Positions 9,138 to 17,811 of a DNA stretch of 64,000 nt are shown here, in pieces; positions within the stretch are counted from its first letter, which is position 1, and every line of letters starts with the position of its first letter. Source of the stretch: JACXVD01 sp020446665 (GTDB lineage Bacteria; Pseudomonadota; Alphaproteobacteria; Sphingomonadales; Sphingomonadaceae). The DNA lies in NCBI GenBank assembly GCA_041396905.1, contig JAWKXQ010000006.1, forward strand, positions 50,164 to 114,163, given 5' to 3'. The position numbers were made by a program, and so were the translations under genes. A model generated the notes under the pieces. The model did no database searches. It saw nothing but the letters and a program-made list of their open reading frames with translations, and was not told where the DNA came from.

Positions 9138-9722
9138 ATGATCCTCGTTATCGATAATTACGACAGCTTCACCTTCAACCTGGTCCATTATCTGATGGAA
9201 CTGGGCGCAGAGGTGCGGGTGGAGCGCAATGATGCGCTGACAGCGGCTGAGGCACTGGCGACGGGGGCGAAGGGCTTTCTCATTTCGCCCGGCCCCTGCA
9301 CACCCAACGAGGCAGGGATCAGCTTGGATCTGGTGGCGGCCTGTGCGGATGCAGGCAAGCCCTTGCTCGGCGTGTGTCTTGGCCACCAGTCAATCGGCCA
9401 GCATTTCGGCGGCAAGGTGGTGCGCGGCGGGCTGATGCATGGCAAGACCAGCCCTGTCACCCACGACGGCAGCGGTGTCTTTGCCGGCCTGCCCAGCCCC
9501 TTCACCGCAACCCGCTATCACAGCCTCGTGGTGCAGGATATTCCCGACAGTCTGGTGGTCAATGCGACCAGCGACGATGCCCATGTGCAGGGCTTCCGCC
9601 ATGCCGAGCTGCCGATCCACGGCGTACAGTTCCACCCGGAAAGCATCGCGACCGAGCATGGGCATGACCTTCTGGCCAATTTCATGGCGATTTGCGGGCT
9701 GGAAGTGGAGCGGCTGGCATGA
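9138..9722 (+). CDS. trpG: Anthranilate synthase component II (glutamine amidotransferase)
   Basis: Supplies ammonia from glutamine to TrpE. The start at 9138 gives the canonical N-terminus MILVIDNYDSFTFNLV. An open frame extends 38 codons further upstream into pip but has no family resemblance. The 194 residues carry the nucleophile motif GVCLGHQ, a TRYHSL segment and the catalytic His/Glu in VQFHPES. It overlaps trpD by 4 bases (ATGA), indicating translational coupling in trpGDC. Confidence 0.96.
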   Translation: MILVIDNYDSFTFNLVHYLMELGAEVRVERNDALTAAEALATGAKGFLISPGPCTPNEAGISLDLVAACADAGKPLLGVCLGHQSIGQHFGGKVVRGGLMHGKTSPVTHDGSGVFAGLPSPFTATRYHSLVVQDIPDSLVVNATSDDAHVQGFRHAELPIHGVQFHPESIATEHGHDLLANFMAICGLEVERLA

Positions 9723-10711
9723 AGACCCTCCCCGCCGCCGAACCGCATCTGAGCGAGACCGAGGCCGAGGAAGTCTTCGGCTGGATCCTCGATGGCGAAA
9801 CCAGTGACGATGAAATCGCCCGCTTCCTCGTCGAAATCACCGAACGCAGCGAAAGCGCGGAGGAAATCGCCGGGGCGGCCCGCGCCCTGCGCGCGCGGAT
9901 GATCCCGATCGAGGGGCCGGACAACGCCATTGATGTCTGCGGCACCGGCGGTGACGGGCACCATACGCTCAACATCTCCACCGCCGTTTCGCTGGTCGTC
10001 GCGGCCGCCGGCGTCCCCGTTGCCAAGCATGGCAATCGCGCCGCCAGCAGCAAGAGCGGCGCCGCCGACACGCTGGAGGCGCTGGGGCTGGACATGGACG
10101 CGGCCGGGCGCACGGCGGAAAAGACACTGGCCGAAATCGGCATCTGTTTCCTGTTTGCGAAGAACCACCACCCGGCAATGGGGCGCATCCAGCCGATCCG
10201 CCAGCGGCTGGGGCGGCGCACGATCTTCAATCTGATGGGCCCGCTGTCAAACCCCGCCGGGGTGCAGAGCCAGCTGATCGGCATTGCCCGCCCGGCCTAT
10301 GTCCCGATTTATGCTGCGGCCAAGGCGAAGCTTGGCACGCGCCGGACATGGATCGCATCGGGCGATGAAGGGCTGGACGAATTGAGCCTGGCAGGCGGCA
10401 ATGAAGTGGCCGATGTGACCGGCGACAGCTTTGAAATGCGCCGCGTTTCGGCCGATGATGCAGGGTTGCCGCATGCCCCGGTCGAAGCGATCCGCGGCGA
10501 CGACGCGCAGCACAATGCCGCCGCACTGAAGGCCCTGCTGGAAGGCACCCCCGGCCCCTATCGCGATGCGGTGTTGTTCAACGCTTCTGCCGCGTTCCAG
10601 ATTGCCGGCGTTGCCGATGGCTGGGTTGCAGGGGCAGACAAGGCCCGCGAAGCGCTCGATAGCGGCGCGGCACAGCGCCTGCTCCAACGCTGGATAGACC
10701 TCGCCCAATGA
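9719..10711 (+). CDS. trpD: Anthranilate phosphoribosyltransferase
   Basis: Attaches phosphoribosyl pyrophosphate to anthranilate, the second step of the tryptophan branch. The start at 9719 overlaps the trpG stop by ATGA and gives a 330-residue protein of normal length. The PRPP-binding CGTGGDG motif near residue 75, the KHGNRAASSKSGAADTLEAL segment and NLMGPLSNPA are all present. It overlaps trpC by another ATGA. Confidence 0.96.
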   Translation: MKTLPAAEPHLSETEAEEVFGWILDGETSDDEIARFLVEITERSESAEEIAGAARALRARMIPIEGPDNAIDVCGTGGDGHHTLNISTAVSLVVAAAGVPVAKHGNRAASSKSGAADTLEALGLDMDAAGRTAEKTLAEIGICFLFAKNHHPAMGRIQPIRQRLGRRTIFNLMGPLSNPAGVQSQLIGIARPAYVPIYAAAKAKLGTRRTWIASGDEGLDELSLAGGNEVADVTGDSFEMRRVSADDAGLPHAPVEAIRGDDAQHNAAALKALLEGTPGPYRDAVLFNASAAFQIAGVADGWVAGADKAREALDSGAAQRLLQRWIDLAQ

Positions 10712-11493
10712 ACAAGCTCGACGAAATCTGCGCCACCAAGCGCGAGGAAGTGGCCGCGCGCAAGGCGTTGGCAACACTGGCTGATCTCGATACCCGCGCC
10801 AGCGAACAAAGCGCCCCGCGCGGCTTTCGCAAGGCGCTGGAGGCAAAGGCTGCCAACGGTTTCGGTCTGATCGCCGAAATCAAGAAAGCCAGCCCTTCCA
10901 AGGGCCTGATCCGCGCCGATTTCCACCCTGCCAGCCATGCGGCCGATTACGAGCGCGGCGGCGCAGCCTGCCTCTCCGTCCTCACCGACGCCCCCTATTT
11001 CCAGGGGCATGAGGATTATCTGATCGAAGCCCGCGCCGCCTGCGCCTTGCCCGCTTTGCGCAAGGATTTCATGGTCGATACCTGGCAAGTGGCCGAGGCG
11101 CGCGCGATTGGCGCGGATGCGATCCTGATCATTGTCGCCGCGCTGGACAATGCACAGATGGCAGAAATCGAAGCTGCTGCGATCGAACGGGGCATGGATG
11201 TGCTGGTCGAAGTCCACAATGAGGAAGAGATGGAGCGCGCCGCCGCGCTGCAATCGCGGCTGATCGGGGTGAACAACCGCGACCTCAAGACCTTCACCAC
11301 CGATCTTGCCACCACGGAACGCCTCGCTCCGCTGGCGCCGGAGGGCACGCTGCTGGTGGGTGAAAGCGGGATCAACTGCCATGCGGATTGCCTTCGTCTG
11401 GCGAAGGCTGGTGTGCGCAGTTTCCTCGTCGGGGAAAGCCTGATGCGGCAGGCCGATGTCGCGGCGGCAACGCGCGCCTTGCTGCAAGGCTGA
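10708..11493 (+). CDS. trpC: Indole-3-glycerol phosphate synthase
   Basis: Closes the indole ring to form indole-3-glycerol phosphate. The 261-residue TIM barrel shows FGLIAEIKKASPSKG with the catalytic lysines, LRKDFMVD, the LVEVHNEEE segment, GVNNRDLKTF and the GESGI phosphate-binding loop. It is the last gene of trpGDC. trpF, trpB and trpA are not in the window. A 195-base gap without recognisable elements follows, before the OmpA-domain gene. Confidence 0.96.
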   Translation: MNKLDEICATKREEVAARKALATLADLDTRASEQSAPRGFRKALEAKAANGFGLIAEIKKASPSKGLIRADFHPASHAADYERGGAACLSVLTDAPYFQGHEDYLIEARAACALPALRKDFMVDTWQVAEARAIGADAILIIVAALDNAQMAEIEAAAIERGMDVLVEVHNEEEMERAAALQSRLIGVNNRDLKTFTTDLATTERLAPLAPEGTLLVGESGINCHADCLRLAKAGVRSFLVGESLMRQADVAAATRALLQG

Positions 11494-11688
11494 AACGCCC
11501 GCCTTTCACACTTTGGTGGTAGAAGCAGCCAACGCTTTACCGCGTCCGCAGACCGCACTGCCCACATATTTGAGCCATTGATCGCTGGCATTAATCCCGC
11601 AGACAGTGTTTCATGAACAGGTCAGGCCTGCACAAGAAGCGGCAAGCCAGAAGCGCTGGCCTGCCGGGTCGAATGAAGGAGTCGCACC

Positions 11689-12570
11689 ATGAAAATCGCG
11701 CACGGACAAGCCGCAGCTCTCGCCCTGCTGGCGGGGTTGAGTCTCCCGCTATCAGCCAGCCTTTCTGCGCAAGGCACCTATACAGCGCCCGAAGAAGCCT
11801 TCCTGACCGTCAATGGCATGTTGCCCGATGACATCACTGACCTGCCTGAAGGCCCTGACGTCGAAGGGATCATCGTCGCGCGCAAGGGGCAGAAGATAAA
11901 GGTCAACAGCCCCGATGGGACCAGCACCATTATCGGCGTGAGCGAAGCCACCGATATCCGCTCGCGCAAAGGGGTGCTGGGTTTCAAACGCAGTTCGCTG
12001 GGTAGCGAAGCCTTGCTCAACGGCTTGCCTGTCACCGTGCGCACGGTTCAGTGGGGCGATGGCCTGATCGCAAGCCGGATCGACCTCAAGGGCAAAGACC
12101 TGAAAATCGCGAACATGATCCGCAGCGGCACCGAGCAGGGTTTTGCCGAGCAGACTGCCGCGACCGAAGCACTGCGCAGCCGCATGGCTGATATCGACCA
12201 ATACAATATCAAGGGCACCACCAACGTCTATTTCGACACTGGCAAATGGAACCTCTCCCCTATGGGCCAGGCCGATCTGTGCGATGCAGCTAGGCAGGCG
12301 GAAGCGACCGACAACTCACTGCTTCTGGTAGTAGGCTATACCGATTCCGTGGGTGATGAGGATTACAACCAGATCCTCAGCGAGCGCCGCGCAGGCCGAG
12401 TGGTCAATTTCCTGCAGCAAAAATGCGGCTGGAAGCCGTGGCGTATGCTCACCCCCACCGGCATGGCCGAGTCCGACCCGGCTGCGGATAACAGCACCGA
12501 GGCCGGCAAGGCCCAGAACCGCCGTGTTTCGGTGAATATTCTGGTGAGCAAGAGCGTCGACGGGATGTGA
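11689..12570 (+). CDS. Exported OmpA-domain protein
   Basis: Probably an outer-membrane or periplasmic protein that binds peptidoglycan. The 293 residues begin with a signal peptide ending around SLSAQG. A novel beta-rich middle follows (residues 40-150), and then a C-terminal OmpA-like domain (about 185-290) with the landmarks VYFDTGKW, VVGYTDSVGDEDYN, LSERRAGRVVNFL and NRRVSVNI. A good ribosome-binding site (aagga) precedes the ATG. The middle part is not a classical OmpA barrel, so the exact role is unknown. Confidence 0.85.
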   Translation: MKIAHGQAAALALLAGLSLPLSASLSAQGTYTAPEEAFLTVNGMLPDDITDLPEGPDVEGIIVARKGQKIKVNSPDGTSTIIGVSEATDIRSRKGVLGFKRSSLGSEALLNGLPVTVRTVQWGDGLIASRIDLKGKDLKIANMIRSGTEQGFAEQTAATEALRSRMADIDQYNIKGTTNVYFDTGKWNLSPMGQADLCDAARQAEATDNSLLLVVGYTDSVGDEDYNQILSERRAGRVVNFLQQKCGWKPWRMLTPTGMAESDPAADNSTEAGKAQNRRVSVNILVSKSVDGM

Positions 12571-12592
12571 ACGGGGTAGCGAGCTTATTGCC

Positions 12593-12739
12593 CCTCATCC
12601 AACTTCGGCCAGTTCGCTGCGCTCACAAGCCTGCGTATCCTTCTCCCCATAGGAGAAGGTTTGACGATGCGCTTCTTCTCCCGGTGGGAGAAGGATGCTG
12701 CAGCTTGGCGCTTCAGCGCATAGCGGAAGCCGGATGAGG
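12593..12739. repeat. Nested palindromic intergenic repeat element
   Basis: The 407-base gap between the OmpA gene and moaC holds this composite element. It has outer arms cctcatcc (12593-12600) and ggatgagg (12732-12739). Inside are two hairpins, ccttctcc/ggagaagg and cttctccc/gggagaag. The nested inverted repeats suggest a non-coding mobile or REP/BIME-like element. The rest of the gap carries an AT-richer stretch upstream of moaC. Confidence 0.65.
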
Positions 12740-12935
12740 GTTTCAGGGTTCGTCCCATTTGGCACATCGCGGCCCCTCTCCTATTTACGGAGCGATAGTG
12801 GAGCGGAGCCGTTTCCTCTTCGCTTTCCTACTCCGCCAATTCCTGCCATGCACAGCACATGACACAGCCCGCAACCCACTCGTGCAACACGCTTTTTCGC
12901 GTCTTTCGACAGTACAGTTTTTCTGCTCTAGGACA

Positions 12936-12953
12936 GTGTGACATGTGTGACAT
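12936..12953. promoter_or_regulatory. Tandem 9-bp direct repeat upstream of moaC
   Basis: The 9-mer gtgtgacat occurs twice in perfect tandem, ending 24 bases before the moaC start. Its position fits a regulator-binding site, but no known operator is recognised. Confidence 0.35.
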
Positions 12954-12977
12954 CCATTCAGCCCCAAGCCCGCGCAA

Positions 12978-13454
12978 ATGAACAAACTCACTCATCTCGA
13001 TGATCAGGGCGCCGCGCGCATGGTCGATGTCGGGGGCAAGCCAGCCACCGCGCGCAGGGCAGTTGCCACCGGCCGCATCCGCATGTCGGCGCAGGCACTG
13101 GATGCCATTCGCGGCGGCGATGCGCCCAAGGGGGATGTGCTGGCCGCGGCCCGCATTGCCGGGATCATGGCGGCGAAGAAGACCGGCGAACTGATCCCGC
13201 TATGCCATCCCCTCGCGCTTGATGCGGTGACGGTGGACTTCACCTTCGAAGACAAGGCCATCCGCGCCACATCCACTGCCAGCCTGACGGGCAAGACCGG
13301 GGTGGAAATGGAAGCGATGACCGCCACCTCCGTCGCGCTCCTCACCATCTATGACATGGCCAAGGCGGTGGACAAGGCGATGGTGATCGAAGCCGTGCGC
13401 CTGCTCTCCAAGAGCGGAGGCAAGTCAGGCGACTGGCACGCGCCGGAAGAATAG
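12978..13454 (+). CDS. moaC: Cyclic pyranopterin monophosphate synthase
   Basis: Rearranges 3',8-cyclo-GTP to cyclic pyranopterin monophosphate in molybdenum cofactor synthesis. The 158-residue protein has the family motifs LIPLCHPL, KTGVEMEAMTATSVALLTIYD and LLSKSGGKSG at its C-terminus. moeA follows after only 4 bases, so the two form an operon. The large upstream gap contains a tandem repeat that may regulate them. Confidence 0.97.
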   Translation: MNKLTHLDDQGAARMVDVGGKPATARRAVATGRIRMSAQALDAIRGGDAPKGDVLAAARIAGIMAAKKTGELIPLCHPLALDAVTVDFTFEDKAIRATSTASLTGKTGVEMEAMTATSVALLTIYDMAKAVDKAMVIEAVRLLSKSGGKSGDWHAPEE

Positions 13455-13458
13455 CGCC

Positions 13459-14658
13459 ATGGCCCCGCTCGCTCCCATCCCGCTCGAAGTGGCACAGACC
13501 CGCCTGCTGGCGCTGGCCAGCGTGCTGCCGCCCGAGCAGGTCGCCGCTGCCGAAGCGCTGGGCCGCTATCTGGCAGAGCCTCTGCTCGCACGCCGCACTC
13601 AGCCCCCGGCCGACCTGTCCGCGATGGATGGATATGCGGTGGCAGGCGATGGGCCGTGGCAGGTGATTGGTGAAAGCCGCTGCGGCGAAGCCTTTGGCCG
13701 AGCGATAGGTGCTGGACAGGCGATCCGCATCTCCACTGGGGCGATCATGCCCGAAGGCGGCGAAGCCGTGCTGTTGCAGGAGAATGCGACGCGCGATGGC
13801 GACCAGCTCGGGCTCAATGGCGAAGGCGATCCCACGCCGCGCCATATTCGCCGCAAGGGGTTTGACTTTGCCGAAGGGGACGCGCTGCTCCCTGCCGGAA
13901 CGCGCATCGGCCCGGCGCAGCTGGCGCTGGCGCTCTCCGCCGGGCATGGCAGCCTGCCTGTCCGCCGCGTGCCAGTGCTGGCCGTGCTCGACAGCGGCGA
14001 TGAACTGGCGAGCGACCCGGAAGACTGCGCCCCGGATCAGATCCCGGCCAGCAATGGTGCCATGCTGGCGGCGCTGGCTGCCTCCACCATGCCCTGTGTA
14101 ATCCGGCGAATTGGCCCGGTGGCAGACACGCATGAGGCGCTGGCAGACGCGCTGGCGCAGGCGCAAGGGGCCGACATTCTGGTTACCAGCGGCGGTGCCT
14201 CGGTGGGCGAACATGACCTTGTCCGCCCGGCGCTGGAAGCATGGGGGGCACAGATCGACTTCTGGCGCGCTGCCATCAAACCGGGCAAGCCGCTGATGGT
14301 GGCGCGCAGGGGCGATACGCTGGTGCTGGGACTGCCCGGCAATCCGGTGTCCGGCTTTGTCACCGCGCAGCTGTTCCTGCTGCCCCTGCTGCGGGCGATG
14401 GCGGGCGCGCTGGAGCCATTGCCGCGGCGGGTGATGGCAGCGTGCGCGTCAGACCTGCCGCCGGTGGGCAAACGGCGCGAATTCCTGCGCGCGCATTGGG
14501 ATGGCGAGATCGTCCAGCCGCTTGATGAACAGGACTCCTCCGCCCTGCGATCACTGGCCAGCGCCAATGCGCTGATCGAGCGGCCCGAACAGAGCGAGGA
14601 AGTCAAAGCGGGAACGTATGTTCCACTTATCCTCATCCAGAATGGCGCAATTGCTTGA
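13459..14658 (+). CDS. moeA: Molybdopterin molybdenumtransferase
   Basis: Inserts molybdate into adenylated molybdopterin. The 399 residues follow the MoeA domain order: an N-terminal helical part, the SAMDGYAV signature near residue 54, and a central segment ending in SNGAMLAAL. The MogA-like domain has TSGGASVGEHDLV and GLPGNPVSGFVTAQLF, and a C-terminal beta domain follows. It lies directly behind moaC. Its stop codon overlaps the probable -35 element of lexA. Confidence 0.95.
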   Translation: MAPLAPIPLEVAQTRLLALASVLPPEQVAAAEALGRYLAEPLLARRTQPPADLSAMDGYAVAGDGPWQVIGESRCGEAFGRAIGAGQAIRISTGAIMPEGGEAVLLQENATRDGDQLGLNGEGDPTPRHIRRKGFDFAEGDALLPAGTRIGPAQLALALSAGHGSLPVRRVPVLAVLDSGDELASDPEDCAPDQIPASNGAMLAALAASTMPCVIRRIGPVADTHEALADALAQAQGADILVTSGGASVGEHDLVRPALEAWGAQIDFWRAAIKPGKPLMVARRGDTLVLGLPGNPVSGFVTAQLFLLPLLRAMAGALEPLPRRVMAACASDLPPVGKRREFLRAHWDGEIVQPLDEQDSSALRSLASANALIERPEQSEEVKAGTYVPLILIQNGAIA

Positions 14659-14697
14659 CTTGCCGAAATGAGTTGCCTACTTGTTCCACATTCGTTC
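14655..14697 (+). promoter_or_regulatory. lexA promoter with alphaproteobacterial SOS box
   Basis: GTTC (14683-14686), seven bases, and GTTC (14694-14697) form the GTTC-N7-GTTC direct repeat that alphaproteobacterial LexA binds. A possible -35 (ttgact, 14655-14660) and a weak -10 (tacttg, 14678-14683) at 17-base spacing place the box over and just downstream of the -10. That arrangement fits autorepression of lexA. Confidence 0.8.
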
Positions 14698-14762
14698 ACT
14701 CGTCACCCCGGTCGGTGACGGGGCGAGAGCGATAGGGACAGGCGACCAGGGAGTGTTTCGCC

Positions 14763-15458
14763 ATGCTGACTGCCAAGCAGCACGAATTGATCCGTTTCAT
14801 CCAGCAGCGTCTGGAGGAGACCGGTATTTCACCTTCTTTCGAGGAAATGAAGGAAGCGCTCGATCTGAAGAGCAAATCGGGCGTCCACCGCCTGATCTCC
14901 GCACTGGAAGAGCGCGGCTTCATCCGCCGCCTGCCCAATCGCGCCCGCGCGCTGGAAGTGGTGAAATTGCCTGAGGATGCGGTGAGTGGTGGGCCGCGTT
15001 CGGCTCCGGCCAATGATGTAGTCGCCAAAACCGTGGCTCCGCCGCCCGCTGCCCGTCAGCCTGCTGCTGCCAATGACATTATCGAGATACCGCTCCACGG
15101 GCGCATCGCTGCCGGTGTCCCGATCGAAGCGCTGGAAGGCCAGGCAACCATGCCGGTACCTGCCGCGCTGCTCGGCCCGGGCGATCACTACGCGCTGGAA
15201 GTGTCCGGCGATTCGATGATCGAAGCGGGCATTTTCGACGGCGATTATGCGCTGGTGAAGCGCACGGACAGCGCCCGCGACGGAGAAATCGTGGTGGCGC
15301 TGGTCAATAATGAGGAAGCGACGCTGAAATATCTCCGCCGGGAGAACGGGATGGTCCGTCTCGATCCGGCCAATGGCGCTTACGAACCGCAGGTTTACCG
15401 TCCTGAACAAGTGCTGGTGCAAGGCAAGCTTGCCGGGCTGCTGCGCCGCTATCACTGA
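14763..15458 (+). CDS. lexA: LexA repressor, SOS regulator
   Basis: Represses DNA-damage genes and cleaves itself when RecA is activated. The 231-residue protein has an N-terminal winged-helix (LTAKQHELIRFIQ to RALEV), a longer linker than the E. coli protein as usual in alphaproteobacteria, the Ala117-Gly118 cleavage bond in GRIAAGVP, and the catalytic Ser151 (SGDSM) and Lys189 (EATLKYL). An SOS box 66 bases upstream of the start indicates autoregulation. Confidence 0.97.
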   Translation: MLTAKQHELIRFIQQRLEETGISPSFEEMKEALDLKSKSGVHRLISALEERGFIRRLPNRARALEVVKLPEDAVSGGPRSAPANDVVAKTVAPPPAARQPAAANDIIEIPLHGRIAAGVPIEALEGQATMPVPAALLGPGDHYALEVSGDSMIEAGIFDGDYALVKRTDSARDGEIVVALVNNEEATLKYLRRENGMVRLDPANGAYEPQVYRPEQVLVQGKLAGLLRRYH

Positions 15459-15466
15459 TCTGCACC

Positions 15467-15518
15467 CTGTCCCTTTCCCGGTGGGAGAGGGACAGCAAAG
15501 CTTGCTCCCTAAGGAGCT
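15467..15518. repeat. Palindromic element / bidirectional terminator between lexA and comEC
   Basis: A 13-bp stem (15467-15479 with 15483-15495, a single G-U-type mismatch) with a 3-base loop is followed by a smaller ctcc/ggag hairpin. It lies in the 128-base gap between the convergent lexA and comEC genes. It may terminate both, or be a dispersed intergenic repeat. Confidence 0.55.
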
Positions 15519-15586
15519 AGCGACGCTTGGGTGAGGGGTTGGGGTGTTCGGCGGCCTGTCGCCCCTCTGCCCCGCATCGCTCCCCC

Positions 15587-17782
15587 TTAGCGGCGGGCGC
15601 TTGCGTCAGGGACCTGCCACCAGCCATGCTGGCCCTGATGTTCCGCAACTGTGTCGATGGAGGCTCTGTCTCCATTCAGCCGGATAGCCAGCCCGCCGGT
15701 CTGTTCGAGCAGCTTGCGATCCGCCCGCAGCCAGCGGGGGCGGCAGGATCGGGGCAGCCAGCGATCGGCAACGACAATGTCGGCACGTTCACACGCCGCA
15801 GCAACAGCGCGTTCCTCCACCCGCTCACGGCTGCGCGCCATCAGCAAGTGCCAGTCGCGCCCGTCGCGGCGCAGGGTCAGGACGCAGAAATCCCGGCTGC
15901 ATTGCGCGCCCGGCCATTGCTCCAGGGGCACCACATCGCCCGTCATGCCCGCCAGTTCGAGGAGATTGTCCTTCGCATAATCGCTCCGTCCCTCGCGCAG
16001 CACCAGCAACCGATCCCCTTCCCCGGCAATCCCGACATGCCGCCCGTCGCCGGAAATCAGCACATCAGGAACCGGGGTTGCGAGCAATATCCCGCTCGCC
16101 AATGCCGCCGGGGCAAAACCCAGCAACCGCGCCCGCCCTTTCCACAGGGCCAGCCACAGTCCCCCGGCGAGGAACAATGCATAGGTCCACCCGCCCATCT
16201 GGGGCATCAGCTTGACCGCGCCGGGCTGCCCCGCTGTCCAATGCGCAATTGCCAGCAATCCGTCGAGCGACTTGCCCGCCAGCCACCAGAAGGGCGCGCC
16301 CGCTCCAACCACATCGAACAGCAAGGCAATCGCGATAAGCGGCATGGACACGATGGTCACCAGCGGGATCGCCAGCACATTGGCAAAGGCCCCGTAAACC
16401 CCGGCGCGATGGAAATGGAACAACACGATCGGCATCAGCGCGATCTCGATCACCAGCCCGGTGATCAGCAGCATCGCCATATTGCGCCCACCGCGCGCCA
16501 GCATCCCCTCTTCTCGAGGGGCAAGGAAAGCGCGCACCCACTGGCTTTCATGCAAGGCAACAATCGCGATCACTGCGGCAAAGCTCATCTGGAAACTCGG
16601 CCCCACCAGCGATTCCGGCCACAGCAGCAATACGAATACTGCAGCGACAGAGACCATGCGCAAACTCAATGGCTCACGCCCCATGGCCAGTGCGATCAGC
16701 ACCAGCACCGCCGCCGCGCAGCTACGCACGGTCGGCACTTCCGATCCGGTCAGCAATGTGTAGCCGATCCCCGCCAGCGCGCCGATCCCGGCGGCCATCA
16801 CCGGCAAACGCACGCGCAGCGCCAGCCATGGCCACAAGGCCAGCAGCTTGAGCGCAAGGAAATAGGCCGCAGCAATCACTGCGCTGACATGCAACCCGCT
16901 GATCGACAGCAAATGCGTCAGCCCGGCATCGCGCATCGCCTCTTCATCGGCCTGTGCGATCCCGCCCCGATCACCGCTGGCAAAGGCCGCAGCGATAGTC
17001 CCCGCCGATCCATCCAAGCGCGCACGCACATGGCCAGACAGGCTCCGCTGCAACCGGGCCAGAACGCCGCCTCCCACTGCAGGCTCGACTATCTCGATCT
17101 CCCCCATCACAGAGCCGGTCGCAACCAGTCCCTGAAACCATGCCGCCCGCGCAAAATTATAGGCGCCCGGCAGCATGGGCGGTGCGGGTGGCATCAGCCG
17201 CGCCCGCAAGCGGATCGTCGCGCCTTCCTCCAGTCCCGCCACATCCTGCTGGAGCGGAACATTGACCCGCAGCTTCTGCGCCTCCCCGCTCGCCGGATCG
17301 CGCCTTGCCAGCACCAGCCGAATCCTGCCCTGCGCAGGCTGTTCCTGCCGTTCAAGAATGCGAGCCTGGAACATCTCGACGCCGGGGCGCTCGATGGGCT
17401 TTGCCCCGACGACTTCGGAGCGGGCCCAGATCAACGCGATCCCGATAGCCACGGCGAGCCCGAGCCCGATAGCGGCCATGCGCATTTGCACCCTGCCATC
17501 GCGCTCCCGCCACAAGGCCGCAGCGGCAATCGCCGCCAGCAGAGACGCGCCTATGGCCGAGCTCCATTGCCATGGGCTGTCGAGAATGAACCACAGCGCG
17601 ATTCCCGTGGCCAGCCCCACCACCAGCCAGGGCCCGCGATCAAATCCCGCAGCTGCGAGAAAATGCTCGAAAGCATCAGCAAAGCTGGACAATCCTCGGC
17701 CATTGCGCCATTGGCGCTGCAGTGCAGCATTTGCCGGGTCGCCCCCGCCCTCTATGGGCACATCGGCACTGCTCGAAGCCAT
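15587..17782 (-). CDS. comEC: ComEC/Rec2-family DNA uptake channel protein
   Basis: Polytopic inner-membrane protein expected to pass single-stranded DNA during natural transformation. The start at 17782 (MASSSADVP) is preferred, because the next ATG upstream (17818) would run into the gltX start. The protein then has 731 residues. It contains N-terminal helices with a DUF4131-like soluble part, and a central Competence domain with LLSISGLHVSAVIAAAY and AGIGALAGIGYTLLTGSEVPT. A C-terminal soluble part lacks the HxHxDH metal motif of the beta-lactamase-type domain. It is convergent with lexA and divergent from gltX. Confidence 0.9.
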   Translation of the reverse strand: MASSSADVPIEGGGDPANAALQRQWRNGRGLSSFADAFEHFLAAAGFDRGPWLVVGLATGIALWFILDSPWQWSSAIGASLLAAIAAAALWRERDGRVQMRMAAIGLGLAVAIGIALIWARSEVVGAKPIERPGVEMFQARILERQEQPAQGRIRLVLARRDPASGEAQKLRVNVPLQQDVAGLEEGATIRLRARLMPPAPPMLPGAYNFARAAWFQGLVATGSVMGEIEIVEPAVGGGVLARLQRSLSGHVRARLDGSAGTIAAAFASGDRGGIAQADEEAMRDAGLTHLLSISGLHVSAVIAAAYFLALKLLALWPWLALRVRLPVMAAGIGALAGIGYTLLTGSEVPTVRSCAAAVLVLIALAMGREPLSLRMVSVAAVFVLLLWPESLVGPSFQMSFAAVIAIVALHESQWVRAFLAPREEGMLARGGRNMAMLLITGLVIEIALMPIVLFHFHRAGVYGAFANVLAIPLVTIVSMPLIAIALLFDVVGAGAPFWWLAGKSLDGLLAIAHWTAGQPGAVKLMPQMGGWTYALFLAGGLWLALWKGRARLLGFAPAALASGILLATPVPDVLISGDGRHVGIAGEGDRLLVLREGRSDYAKDNLLELAGMTGDVVPLEQWPGAQCSRDFCVLTLRRDGRDWHLLMARSRERVEERAVAAACERADIVVADRWLPRSCRPRWLRADRKLLEQTGGLAIRLNGDRASIDTVAEHQGQHGWWQVPDASARR

Positions 17783-17811
17783 GATGTGTATTGGAAAGGA
17801 AGCAGGCGGAT

